Notes: generated by a model not told the origin, from the sequence alone. Positions 26,041 through 35,388 are shown, counted from the stretch's first letter. The stretch is DNA of 64,000 bases from Ahrensia sp. R2A130 (GCF_000179775.1 NZ_AEEB01000026.1:62001-126000), one strand, 5' to 3'. A program made the numbers and translations.

Positions 26041-27960
26041 ATGACAGCTTTGAAACAGGCCTCGGCGGCCTTCAAACGAGCCTGCTGGTGGCTTGCACTG
26101 TTCTCCTTCGTGGTGAACCTGCTGATGCTCACAATGCCTCTCTACATGCTGCAGATTTATGATCGCGTGCTGACTTCGCAGTCCATGAGCACGCTGACGT
26201 TCCTGTCGATCTTTGCAGCAATCTGTCTGGTAGTTTTGGGCCTGATGGAAGCCCTGCGCGGCATACTCGCTTCCCGTGCTGCAAGCCGTCTCGAAGTCAT
26301 GTTGGGTTCGGAAGTGCTTGGCGCCATGATGAGCCGTAACCGCGCGCCGGAGGCTGCTGGAAACGGTATTAACGATCTCAATCAGGTGCGTGGCTTCGTC
26401 GGCTCCCGCGCTGTCTTTGCTTTGATGGACGCACCCTTTGCGCCGCTGTTTATCGGCATCCTTTGGTTCATTCACCCGGTGTTGTTCTGGATGACACTGG
26501 CCGGTGTCATAGTTCTGGCCGCACTCGCTATTTTCAACCAGTGGCTCATCAACGGTCCTTCGCTGGAAGCTGGCCAGCAACAGGCCGGTGCCGGTGCCAT
26601 GTCGCAAGCGCTGTCGCAAAACGCTGAAACGCTGCGCGCCATGGGCATGATGCAAAACGGCATTGCCCGCTGGGGTTCGTTCAACGCGGAAAAACTCATC
26701 GCGCAGGACAAGCTTGAGCAACGCAATAACTGGATCACAGGCTTGTCGCGCACACTCCGCTTGGGCTTGCAGATTGCCATTTTGGGCGTCGGTGCCTTGC
26801 TGGTGTTGCAGCAGGAAATGACTGCCGGTGCGATCTTCGCATCTTCGATTATTGCAGGCCGTGGTCTTCAACCTATCGATCAGGCCATTGGCTCGTGGAA
26901 GCAAATGGTGTCCGCCCGCCAAGCTTGGAAGCGCGTGCAGGCCATGTTGCAGCGCGAGGGCGACCCTATGCCCCGCACAGAAATGCCAACACCGCAGGGC
27001 GCGATCGATGTGCAGGGCGTGTTAGTTATGGACCGTTCCGGCGCATCCGCTCCTCCCATTCTCAATCGTGTTTCGTTTGCGCTTAAACCGGGTCAATCTC
27101 TCGGCCTCGTGGGGGCTTCCGGTTCAGGCAAGTCGACACTCGCGCGTTTGCTCGTTGGCGCGCAGGTTCCGCAATCCGGTTCCGTGCGCATTGACGGGCA
27201 CGACCTCACCAACTGGGATCCTGAGCAGATCGGCCCCCATATCGGCTATCTCGGGCAGCAGGTTGATTTGTTGCCCGGCACGATCGCGCAGAACATTGCC
27301 CGTTTCGATCCGCAACCCGATGACGCGATGATCCGCGAAGCGGCGAAAAAAGCGCAGGTTGAGTCGCTCATTCAAAATCTGCCCGACGCTTACGAAACCC
27401 GCGTCGGCATTGGCGGTACCGGTCTGTCCGGTGGCCAGCGCCAGCGCATCGGTTTGGCCCGTGCATTCTACGGCAATCCGCAGATCATGGTGTTGGACGA
27501 ACCCAACGCCAATCTCGACGAAGACGGCGAAATCGCGCTTCACAAAGCGCTGCTCGCTGCAAAGGATGATGGCCACACTGTTGTTCTGGTCACCCAGCGC
27601 AAACAGGTGTTGGCGGCAGTTGATATGGTGCTGCGTCTGAACAGTGGCAACGTCGAATTCTTCGATACCCGCGAAGAATATGCGAAAAAACTGCAGGAGC
27701 TAGTGGATGCCCGCAAGGCGGAAATCGCGTCCCGCAATCAGGGTTCGCAAGGCGGTGTCGAGGGAGCAGTGCCCACTCTGCCAACCGCACCATCAGGCGG
27801 CCCGCGGCCCGGTTCCGGCTCAGCCGCTGCACCACCTGCTGTGGTCAGCGCCAGCGCTCTGGCTGGTAAAGCACCAAATGCGCCTAGGGGTCGTCCGGAC
27901 TTCTTAAAACCGCGCAAGACAATTGATGCGACCTCAAACGAAAGCCCACCAAAAGCCTGA
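26041..27960 (+). CDS. Type I secretion ABC transporter, permease/ATPase (PrtD family)
   Basis: Inner membrane exporter of 639 residues, with six hydrophobic segments in the first 300 residues and an ATPase domain. Walker A is GASGSGKST (about 358-366), the signature is LSGGQRQRIGLARA (about 461), Walker B is MVLDEPNANLD (about 482). The usual switch histidine after Walker B is replaced by glutamine (VLVTQRK). A disordered Pro/Ala/Gly-rich tail of about 70 residues follows the ATPase domain, so the protein is longer than the usual 560-580. No membrane fusion protein or repeat-toxin substrate lies beside it. The ATG at 26041 has AGGAG ten bases upstream; an earlier TTG in frame lacks support. 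Confidence 0.88.
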   Translation: MTALKQASAAFKRACWWLALFSFVVNLLMLTMPLYMLQIYDRVLTSQSMSTLTFLSIFAAICLVVLGLMEALRGILASRAASRLEVMLGSEVLGAMMSRNRAPEAAGNGINDLNQVRGFVGSRAVFALMDAPFAPLFIGILWFIHPVLFWMTLAGVIVLAALAIFNQWLINGPSLEAGQQQAGAGAMSQALSQNAETLRAMGMMQNGIARWGSFNAEKLIAQDKLEQRNNWITGLSRTLRLGLQIAILGVGALLVLQQEMTAGAIFASSIIAGRGLQPIDQAIGSWKQMVSARQAWKRVQAMLQREGDPMPRTEMPTPQGAIDVQGVLVMDRSGASAPPILNRVSFALKPGQSLGLVGASGSGKSTLARLLVGAQVPQSGSVRIDGHDLTNWDPEQIGPHIGYLGQQVDLLPGTIAQNIARFDPQPDDAMIREAAKKAQVESLIQNLPDAYETRVGIGGTGLSGGQRQRIGLARAFYGNPQIMVLDEPNANLDEDGEIALHKALLAAKDDGHTVVLVTQRKQVLAAVDMVLRLNSGNVEFFDTREEYAKKLQELVDARKAEIASRNQGSQGGVEGAVPTLPTAPSGGPRPGSGSAAAPPAVVSASALAGKAPNAPRGRPDFLKPRKTIDATSNESPPKA

Positions 27961-28103
27961 CGGGCAACTGAGTTGACCGGAGTTTTATCGCTAAACCCGT
28001 CAGCACAGTTGGTTCATCTGTGACATATCACTCCGCTTAGCCTCGTGAACGATGCCGCACAGTTTAGTCGTGATTTGGCGGGCGGGGATAATTGCCACTG
28101 AAA

Positions 28104-28146
28104 ACGAAAAAGACCCCGCCGAACCGGGAGGAGGTTCGACGGGGCC
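28104..28146 (-). terminator. Rho-independent terminator of the phasin gene
   Basis: Read on the minus strand, CCCCGTCGAACC and GGTTCGGCGGGG form a twelve-position stem with one mismatch and a seven-base loop, followed by TCTTTTTCG. It lies 65 bases after the phasin stop. Confidence 0.85.
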
Positions 28147-28211
28147 GCTATGCTCCGGGGCCTATCTGGGAGGAAAATGGCCCGCGGAGAGTCTGGTCTT
28201 AAAAGTCGCCG

Positions 28212-28697
28212 TTAGGCGGCTTTCTTGCCATATGGCCACACGTTCATCGCGCTTTCGCGTGCAACGGTGAAGCCATCGGAAGCAACGTCGCGGACGGTTT
28301 CAGCAGCGTCACGCACGTAGTTGACGTTTGCGGAAGTGTTGTCGCGAACATAGTCGGACTGGATGCGGACGGCTTCAGAAACCGATTTGGCGTTTGCCAG
28401 TTTTTCGACGGTTGTCAGTGCGCGGTTGACGTTGTTGTGGGTCAGTTCTGCAACGGAACCCAGCATGGAGACGTAACCGGAAGCCATACGCTTCAAGGAG
28501 CCTTCGAGTGTGGTGTTCAGTTTTTCGGAACCTTCATACAGGTCATCAGCACGCTCTTTAGCGGTTGCAGCGGAGCGACGAACGAACTCACGAGTGCCTT
28601 CGGCAACTTTCGTCGTGGCGCGGGTAGCGGCCGTGGTCACGTCTTCAGCTTTGATGGTGTCGTCGGTTTTGATGGTTTTTGCGGTCTTGTTGGTCAT
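28212..28697 (-). CDS. Phasin family protein
   Basis: Granule-surface protein of 161 residues expected to coat polyhydroxyalkanoate inclusions. It is almost wholly helical: an N-terminal Thr/Lys-rich stretch, then amphipathic helices with TREFVRRSAATAKERADDLYEG near residue 45 and a C-terminal phasin core ending NVWPYGKKAA. I chose the ATG at 28697, which has AAGGA about nine bases upstream; an ATG six bases earlier is too close to that site. The gene has its own terminator and a possible PhaR site upstream. A second phasin-like gene is 2 kb away. Confidence 0.85.
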   Translation of the reverse strand: MTNKTAKTIKTDDTIKAEDVTTAATRATTKVAEGTREFVRRSAATAKERADDLYEGSEKLNTTLEGSLKRMASGYVSMLGSVAELTHNNVNRALTTVEKLANAKSVSEAVRIQSDYVRDNTSANVNYVRDAAETVRDVASDGFTVARESAMNVWPYGKKAA

Positions 28698-29073
28698 TGT
28701 CATGTTTCCTTGGTTCAAGCGGTTCTGCGGTAGGCTCACCCTCAATTGGCATGAGCGTCGCGGTGACAAACCCTATCTAGGCCGATTTTTGTGCGTTGCA
28801 ACAAAATAATACATCTTACGTAAGCGTAAGTCGTGCAATTTTGATTAAGTCATTGAATTTTAGTGATAAGAAATTTTCAGATTTTTCATTTTATCGTGTT
28901 GCAGTGCGATTTAGGTGGCCTCAAAGCACCCTACTGATATGGGCGATTGTTCCTTTTCGCTTCCCTGCACGCCCGCCATGCGCCACACCAAGCGGTATAA
29001 CTAAGAACCAAACGGATTGCGGAGCGTTTCCCGTTTCACCGTGGAAAGTATGTAGAAAGCACCCAGCCCGAAG
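28698..29073. promoter_or_regulatory. AT-rich divergent promoter region with a PhaR-like site
   Basis: This 375-base gap separates the phasin gene from the DUF445 gene. It holds TGCGTTGCA (28792-28800), which fits the TGC-N3-GCA core bound by PhaR upstream of phasin genes, TATTAT on the minus strand (28806-28811) as a possible -10 for the phasin gene next to it, and a CTTACG/CGTAAG inverted repeat (28815-28830). No convincing -35 was found. The rest is AT-rich with nothing identifiable. Confidence 0.45.
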
Positions 29074-30363
29074 ATGAGCCGCGATCATAACATCGATTTG
29101 ACCGCGCAGGATAAAGAGCGGCTCGCACGGCTGGCGCGCATCAAACGTGTGGCCGTTGCAGCACTTATCGGTTGTTTCGCAATTTTTCTCACCGCCCGCT
29201 GGGGCATGAGCGCCTTTCCCGCGCAGGCCGCATGGCTGGGTTTCGTGGCAGCAGCCGCAGAAGCTGCGACAATCGGTGGGCTGGCCGACTGGTATGCCGT
29301 CGTCGTGCTGTTTCGCCATCCGCTAGGCGTGAAAATTCCGCACACCGCTATTATCCCCTCCAATCAGGAGCGGATTGCCGAAAACATGGGCACCTTCATT
29401 GAAGACAACTTCATGAAGCCGGAACTGGTGCGCGAAAAACTCGAAGAGATCGACTTCGCCCGCCACGCTGCCGATTATATCGCAGATCACAAACGCGCGG
29501 AGAACCTTTCCCGGTTGGCGCTGAAAATGGTGCCGGAAGTGCTGGGCGCTATCGAAAATTCAGGCTTCAAGACATTTGCGACCAACGAGGTGAGCAAACA
29601 AATATCCAAAGTGCAGATCGCGCCGCTGGCAGCAAACCTCGTCGACAGTTTCACCCACGACCGGCGTATGACACAGTTGACCGACGAAATTCTGTCAGCC
29701 CTCGACCGTCTGCTCCACGACGAAACAACGCTGGACACGCTGCGAAAGCACGTCGCCGACGAGCTACCGACGCTGCTTTATGTCGTCCAAGCAGAGTCCA
29801 CGATCATCAGCCGAATCGTCAAATCCGGCTCCACGCTGCTCGCCGAGGTACGCGCCGACCCCGAACACCCCATGCGCGAGGAAGTGCGCGAACTGTTCGG
29901 CGACTACGTTACCCGCCTGAAGAGCGACAAGAAATTTGCCCGTCGTGTAGAGCGGTTGAAGAACGATCTTCTCAACAGCCCCGAACTCGCCAATCTCGCT
30001 GATGGCATCTGGCACAATCTCCAGCGCTATGTGGCCGCCGACGCTTCCCGCGATAAGTCTGTTCTGGCCCGCGAATTGGCATCGATGCTGGTCAGTCTCG
30101 CTGCCCGCGTTTCCGCCGATGACAAGCTGCGCCACGATATCAACGAGGGCATGGTCACCGCGCTTTTGCTGCTGGTGGAGGCCCGCAAGCACGAAGTTTC
30201 CGCTTTCGTCACCGATCAGGTACGCTCCTGGGACTTCAAGCGGCTGGTCACGCTGATCGAGGCCAATGTTGGCGCTGATCTGCAATATATCCGCTTCAAC
30301 GGCATGGCGATTGGTGCGGTGGCAGGCGTTATCCTGCACAGTTTCGACATCACGCTGTTTTAA
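29074..30363 (+). CDS. DUF445 domain-containing membrane protein
   Basis: A 429-residue protein of the DUF445 (YjiN-like) family. It has a hydrophobic segment near residue 30, a second hydrophobic stretch with the family signature GGLADWYAVVVLFRHPLGVKIPHTAIIP (residues about 68-95, shown in part) and NQERIAENMGTFI, a long helical soluble region, and a last hydrophobic segment with GAVAGVILHSFDITLF at the C terminus. Function of the family is unknown; members are inner membrane proteins. It reads toward the second phasin-like gene, 66 bases downstream. Confidence 0.9.
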   Translation: MSRDHNIDLTAQDKERLARLARIKRVAVAALIGCFAIFLTARWGMSAFPAQAAWLGFVAAAAEAATIGGLADWYAVVVLFRHPLGVKIPHTAIIPSNQERIAENMGTFIEDNFMKPELVREKLEEIDFARHAADYIADHKRAENLSRLALKMVPEVLGAIENSGFKTFATNEVSKQISKVQIAPLAANLVDSFTHDRRMTQLTDEILSALDRLLHDETTLDTLRKHVADELPTLLYVVQAESTIISRIVKSGSTLLAEVRADPEHPMREEVRELFGDYVTRLKSDKKFARRVERLKNDLLNSPELANLADGIWHNLQRYVAADASRDKSVLARELASMLVSLAARVSADDKLRHDINEGMVTALLLLVEARKHEVSAFVTDQVRSWDFKRLVTLIEANVGADLQYIRFNGMAIGAVAGVILHSFDITLF

Positions 30364-30429
30364 AATTATGCAACGGGATCACGGCCTTCGCCGTTACCCC
30401 CACAGAAATTTTCAACGGGAGACAATCAC

Positions 30430-30906
30430 ATGGCAGACGATAAGAGCAATCCAGCTGGCCCCTTCTTCGACGCGTTCCGCAATTTCGGCACCAATCTGCG
30501 CCTGCCCACGGTGACGGTCGACGACATGATGGCCCATCACCGCGCCAACATTGCCGCGATGGAAAAGGCTGCCCGCAACACCACTGAAGGCACGAAAGCC
30601 GTGATGGCCGAACAGCGCAAGGCGCTGGAAGCGACGCTGGCTGACATCACCAAGATGGTGGAAACCGCCCGCGAAGGTGGCATGAACCGCGAAACGGCGC
30701 GTGAGCTGCTGGCTGAACAGGTGGCCTTCACCCAGCGCAGCTTCGAGCGCACGCTGGAAACCGCAGGTGCCGTAGGCTCCGCCATGCGAGACACCACGTC
30801 CGACAACATGGCAGTGCTGCGCGAGCGCGTTCAACAGGGCATCGAGGAAATGAAAACCACGATGGACCGCAATGACGGCGACGAGCCGCCGGTCAAAGAG
30901 AGCTGA
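30430..30906 (+). CDS. Phasin-like family protein
   Basis: A 158-residue, highly charged, almost fully helical protein. Its start (PAGPFFDAFRNFG then LPTVTVDDMMAHHRANIAAME) matches the phasin-type family often annotated near PHA genes, where the segment VDDMMAHHRANIAA is characteristic. GGGAG lies nine bases before the ATG. The last 75 residues, from NRETARELLAEQ, are duplicated almost identically at 53970-54194 together with the downstream non-coding DNA. It follows a DUF445 gene and lies 1.7 kb from a classical phasin, suggesting a role at storage granules; direct evidence is lacking. Confidence 0.8.
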   Translation: MADDKSNPAGPFFDAFRNFGTNLRLPTVTVDDMMAHHRANIAAMEKAARNTTEGTKAVMAEQRKALEATLADITKMVETAREGGMNRETARELLAEQVAFTQRSFERTLETAGAVGSAMRDTTSDNMAVLRERVQQGIEEMKTTMDRNDGDEPPVKES

Positions 30907-31486
30907 TCCCAGCCAATCATACAGCTGTCATCCCCGCGAAAGCGGGGACCCACTCCTCCGCAAGACGTGGCGGCGGCTACTTTGCTGCCACGCCGGTCAG
31001 CAACCAACTGAATCGCCAACAATGTCATCCGCTGGAAAGTGGGTCCCCGCCGGAGCCTGTCCTCGGGCTTGACCCGGGGGCGGGGATGACGGCGGTGGGT
31101 GGATTGCGGGCGTGTGAAAACCTCGATCCGCCTTCCGGCGTCCAAACGATAAGCAAGGTGTCGCCATTCGCCCTTTGCGAATGGTGACACCGTAAAAATG
31201 AGCAGGCGGCGAAGAGCCGCCCGGCAATAGCTTGCCGCGCCCGCGCAGCGAAGGCCAAGAGGCCAACAGCGTGAGCGCAAAGATGAGCCAGCGAAGCGAA
31301 GGTCTTCGTCTCTTGCCGGTAGTCTCGGCGTTGGTGACAAACACCTTCGCCCCGCCCGGTTCTGCTGCGGATGCTTCCCAGCACCAATCCCGTCACCTCC
31401 CCGAACACATATTCATTGCTGAACATGCCGGCCTTGCCTTCGGCCCGCCATTGCTGACATTCGACGTCCGGTCCCGGGCTATTGTG
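30672..31486 (+). repeat. Duplicated segment, copy A: phasin-like 3' end plus hairpin-rich DNA
   Basis: From the last half of the phasin-like gene to about 31486 this segment matches 53957-54642 base for base over most of its length. The non-coding part holds several hairpins: GTGTCGCCATTCGC with GCGAATGGTGACAC (about 31158-31190), GGCGGC with GCCGCC near 31206, and further short stems near 31250-31310. Copy A carries about 135 extra bases (30942-31079) that look like inserted palindromic repeats. No protein-coding reading of the non-coding part is convincing. Confidence 0.85.
30942..31050. repeat. REPIN-like inverted repeat inside copy A
   Basis: GCGGGGACCCACT (30942-30954) and AGTGGGTCCCCGC (31038-31050) are perfect 13-base inverted arms around 83 bases. 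A CCTCGGGCTTGACCCGGGG motif of the same sort as that at 32084 follows at about 31061. The block is absent from copy B at 54212, where a simple palindrome stands instead. Confidence 0.7.
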
Positions 31487-31561
31487 GTGTCCGTCGTCAG
31501 GGTTTTTGGGAGGGATTGCAGCTTAGTTTGAGCGAGAGCTTGGCTCATCTGTTGGTTGATT

Positions 31562-32704
31562 TTATGCGGCTTGGTTGCGGTATTGCAAACGCCGCTGTTT
31601 AAACGTGTCTCGTTTGATCCTTTCGCGTTCGAGTAAGATGGTCTGGCCACGTCTGAAGTAGACGTCGGCAGGCGTCAGGTTCCGCAGGCTCTTGTGGTAG
31701 CGGTGGTGATTGTAATGCTCGACGAAGCGCTCGATGCTGGCTTTGAAATCACCGGGCAGAAAGGTGTTCTCCAGCAGGATCCGGTTCTTCAGGGTCTAGT
31801 GCCACCATGCTGGAAGCATGTCTCCGACATGGTCGATCTTGCCCTGCGTTTGTGGATGATACGGAGCGCCACGAACGTGATCCATGTTCTGCGATCCCAG
31901 CCAATCTGCGAGTTCACTAGAGACGTAACTGGAACAGTTGTCGGACAGCAGGCGTGGCTTGTGACGAACAGCACCTTGATCGCAACCGGAAGTCTGTAGA
32001 GCCAGCTCCAGCGTGTCGGTCACATCGCTGGTCTTCATGGTGGTGCACAGCTTCCAAGCCACCACGTAGCGTGAGAAGCATGCCCTCGGGCTTGACCCGG
32101 GGGTCGTCGAGGAGGGTCGATAGATAGTACCAGCCCCAACCGACGATCCCCGGATCAAGTCCGAGGACAAGCCTTGATGGTGGTGAAGTCCGTCTGCCAC
32201 ATCTGGTTAATAGCCGTGGTTTTGTCTCCCAAAACATAGGGGAACTCATCGGCTGCCTTGATAACGACGAAGGCCGGACTGGTGATGAGATCGTGCGCCT
32301 TCAACAATCGATAGACGCTGGCTTCGGATATCGAGCGCGCAGGAACGCCACTGGTCCAAGTGACCAGCGCGAGGGTAGCGCTGGGTGTCTGTGAACCGAA
32401 CGGCCAATTCGCGTGGCGACAGTTCTGGTTCGTCCAGTGCCATATCGACGATCCGCTTCCTAACATCATCGGGAATGCGGTTCCAGGCGCGCAAAGGCTT
32501 GGGAGAACGGTCCTCCAGAGCCTCAGCCCCACCGGTCAGGTACTTGTCGTACCAGCGATAGAACGTGGTGCGGGGAATACCCAACCTGTCGATGGTCTGC
32601 TTTGTCGGCAGATGTGACTTTTCCACCAATCTGATGATCTCAAGCTTCTCGGATGCGCGATATCTCATTCGATCATCGGCCTTGTGCTCGAACCGGCGGC
32701 GCAC
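31562..32704 (-). pseudogene. Degenerate IS3-type transposase, frameshifted and interrupted by REP-like sequence
   Basis: Read on the minus strand the region encodes, in pieces, one transposase: the helix-turn-helix start (RYRASEKLEIIRLVEKSHLP, IPRTTFYRWYDKYL), then after a frameshift SEASVYRLLKAHDLITSP, then GWGWYYLSTLLDD, then the rve core with RPRLLSDN-like PRLLSDNCSSYVSSELA and GAPYHPQTQGKI, and finally the C-terminal YNHHRYHKSLRNLTPADVYF. At least three frame changes, one nonsense codon (TAG just before TLKNRILLEN) and two REP-like patches break it, so it cannot make a working protein. The stop is at 31562-31564. Element ends were not identified. Confidence 0.88.
32084..32168. repeat. 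Pair of inverted REP-like motifs inside the transposase remnant
   Basis: CCTCGGGCTTGACCCGGGGG starts at 32084 and GATCCCCGGATCAAGTCCGA at 32145 is its near-inverse. They flank about 40 bases that still encode transposase residues GWGWYYLSTLLDD. Motifs of this kind are scattered in many alphaproteobacterial intergenic regions. Confidence 0.7.
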
Positions 32705-32729
32705 TGGCGGCCTCTATCCCCATCCGCGA

Positions 32730-32999
32730 TCATGCTTTTTTTGAGAAGGCGAAGTTAAAGACGTCGCGGTCCGAGGCGTAGAGCGTTGTAGTGTCCTTGG
32801 TGACGTCGACATTCGGGTTGTAGACGCCCCTCGACCAGTTGAGCACGCCCGGAACCTTCCAGCGCGAATCGCCAACGCAGTCTCCTGCGATGCGCTGCAG
32901 GGTCGAGACCAGCTCGTGGTCGTAGATGCGACCGTAGTCCGGACCGGTGACAGCGCGGGGTGGCCGCTCGTCATTTACATCATTGTCGTTGCTGTTCTC
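32730..32999 (-). pseudogene. DUF932-type plasmid/phage protein, C-terminal fragment
   Basis: A 90-codon open frame without a start reads GPDYGRIYDHELV, RWKVPGVLNWS and VYNPNVDVTKDTTTLYASDRD, which is the conserved pattern of DUF932 proteins that are common on plasmids and integrative elements. The frame is cut off upstream by a TAG at about 33000 and ends at a TGA at 32730-32732, after a short lysine-rich end. Only a remnant remains, next to the broken transposase. The stretch 33000-33190 upstream holds no recognisable gene. Confidence 0.65.
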
Positions 33000-33191
33000 C
33001 TAGACGGACGGTCCGAGAACCTCTCTCTCGACCTCCAAACCCGTCACGGCGACAGCCGCAGGCCTCTTCCTCTAAAGGGGGCGTTGCGGGGTCTCCCCGC
33101 TGAAGGGGTAGGGCGAGACTACAGGCTCGACCGCAGGGAAAGGCTTCCCCCTCCAAAAAAATCAATTTTGTTTTGATTATTAATTTGGAAC

Positions 33192-34956
33192 TTAGGCCGG
33201 CACGCCGAACAGCTCACGTCGCCTGGACCGATAGTTTTCGGCACGGAAATGACCGGCAACCCACCCATCGTCTTCCTGCAGAAAACGGATATTGGGATCG
33301 CTTTTCCCGTCTTCGGCTTTCCGATTGGCGACCTAGTGGAAGTAGAAATGGTTCAACAGGCGGAAAAACTCGGTGACATAGACGTCGGCGACCCGGGTAT
33401 CTCCACGAATGAGGAGCATGTTTTCATCATTGCTGGTAAGTGAGTCGGGAGAGAAATTTGCCAACCCGGTAAATATCAATGGATCGTCGGTCATGACATC
33501 GACGCCCATATATTTCGTGTGGATGAAGAACACGTGGCCGGATGACCGGAAATGATGCTCCCGCCACATCCAATGTTCGAGCTCGAAGCCCGGGACCTCG
33601 CGCCAATTGCCCATACTTCCGACGATGCCGAGGCCCTGACCAAAGACAACACGCGTGTCCCTGTCCCGCTCGACCATGTCCTGAGCGCCTTCGCCCCGGC
33701 TACTTTGCTCCATCAGCACGTAGCGCAGATAGTCGCGATCATTGTCAAAATATTTTGCAAGCCGCGTAGTAACGCCGAAAGCTGAGGTCAGCATCACCGT
33801 CTGTTGCGCTTCTTCGATACGACGACCGTACCAATCGAGCATGGCGGAGCCTGGCCGCGGCGAGAACAGCGGCGTTATGCTGTTCTGCGGTAACTGCTCA
33901 TTCGGATCTGGATTATGCTGCGCGGCGAACGCTTTCATGTCTTCGCGCTGTGCATCGACAGCAAGCAATTCGAAGTAGTCCGCATAGGTTCTTGCGACCG
34001 CTTCATCGCGGACGATATGTCCGGTGTTGCTTTGACCGCAAAATCCGGATTCGGTGATGTTGGTCGACCCCGTCCAGACCTGTGTCGGGTGGCCGTTCTC
34101 TTTCAGGACAATGAACTTGTTGTGCGTCAGCGCGATAAAGTTGATCTGCTCTTTGAAGTGTAGATTGGCTCGACCGGTGAAGGGCTCGATGGCAGCGCGG
34201 TTCATCTTTCCATATTTGGTTTCGACCCGGCGGTTCTCGCTGCGTTTGAAGAAGTCTGCCTCGAAGGCGACCTCAACCCGCACGCCGCACGTCGCGCGCC
34301 GCAGCGTCGGCAAGTGCCTGCAATATGGGCAGGTAGGTCAATTCATAAAACCCGCAATGCAGGCTGAAACGACTGTCACGCGCCTGCGCGATGAAGGACA
34401 GAGCGCCTTCCAGCAGCCCGCGCGAGATCCATTTGGTAGGCTCTGCTTCGGGATCGTTAAGCTCATCGGCCAGCTCTTGCTGTGTTAGCAAACTCCCTTG
34501 CTCAAATTTCTCGGCATAGGCCTGACTGATAATGGCCCCACGATTGAATAAGATCGAGTGGGTGCCGTCGTCTTTGGATTCGGTTCGGACAGTGATCTCG
34601 ATATCCGTTCCCGCGCGCAGGTTGGATGAATCGCCGTTCGCTGGCCGAAACATTGGGCGGATCACATAGTGGTATTCGGTGTCCAGCTCGGCCCAATAAT
34701 GACCCCATTTGAAATCCTGCACCGGGTGTTCGGCGGTTTTGAAACGTTCCGCTCGTTCCGGATCGGGTTCAACTTATTGGAAGCATTTGAACCCGTTGAG
34801 CCAACGAATGGCGTCACCAACTGCGGGTTTTATTCCGACCCCAAAGCCGAGGAATCCATCCAGTGCATTTTTGCGCGCATTCATGGCGAGCATGACCGCG
34901 CGCGTCCCTGATATTGCTTGGACAGAAAACCCGTCTGTTTTTTCAATCAACCGCAT
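33192..34956 (-). pseudogene. Phospholipase D-like protein, broken by two frameshifts and a stop
   Basis: On the minus strand the gene starts at 34956 (MRLIEKTDGFSVQAISGT), changes frame near 34780, continues as EHPVQDFKWGHYWAEL, changes frame again near 34290, and carries both HKD motifs: HNKFIVLKENG with GSTNITESG, and HTKYMGVDVMTDD with GLANFSPDS. An in-frame TAG at 33333 is followed by a further 45 conserved-looking codons to the TAA at 33192. The intact protein would have been about 585 residues with two PLD catalytic repeats, a fold used by nucleases and phospholipases, some of them in defence systems. As it stands it is not functional. Confidence 0.85.
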
Positions 34957-35388
34957 TTCAGAACCATCCTCAGTATTTCTTAGAAAATTACTGATTATTA
35001 TGATATCAATCTAAATTTCTACAATATATATGAGGTGCGGACAGCCGTCGGATTCATTCATCAGAATGAGAGGTGCGAAAATATTGGTCTCCTAGAAGTA
35101 TCGGCTGTCAGAGCTCTATCCCAACGTTCGGTCGGCTGGCATTGTCACGGTGTCTCTGGCTAATTTGGTCGCCCCACAGGCGACAAAATTCATGATCACT
35201 AAAGTGAATAGGCGCTGAGCTTTGAAATTATATCTTTATATCGCCATGGCCATAAAAGAGAGACAAAGCTGAACTGGGTTCTCAACCAGTTGCTGAACTC
35301 TTGGCATAACTGTCAAGGATAGTTGCGCCCACACGTTTTTTCCGCAAACAGTCATATTTGACGGCTAATAACTGGAAGAGCGTCAGAT
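34957..35388. other. AT-rich intergenic region upstream of hipBA
   Basis: No gene is visible in these 430 bases. Two hairpins can be seen: GTCGCC-CCACA-GGCGAC (35168-35184) and AACTGG...CCAGTT around 35272-35291, the latter a possible operator for the HipB-type regulator. No convincing promoter was fixed. Confidence 0.35.

Noticed and set aside
25891-26922. 343-codon minus-strand open frame
   Set aside because: Antisense to the PrtD-like gene; composition not protein-like.
31025-31426. Open frames on the minus strand in copy A, with a counterpart at 54216-54581
   Set aside because: The frames differ between copies through indels and lie over hairpins; better explained as structured non-coding repeat.
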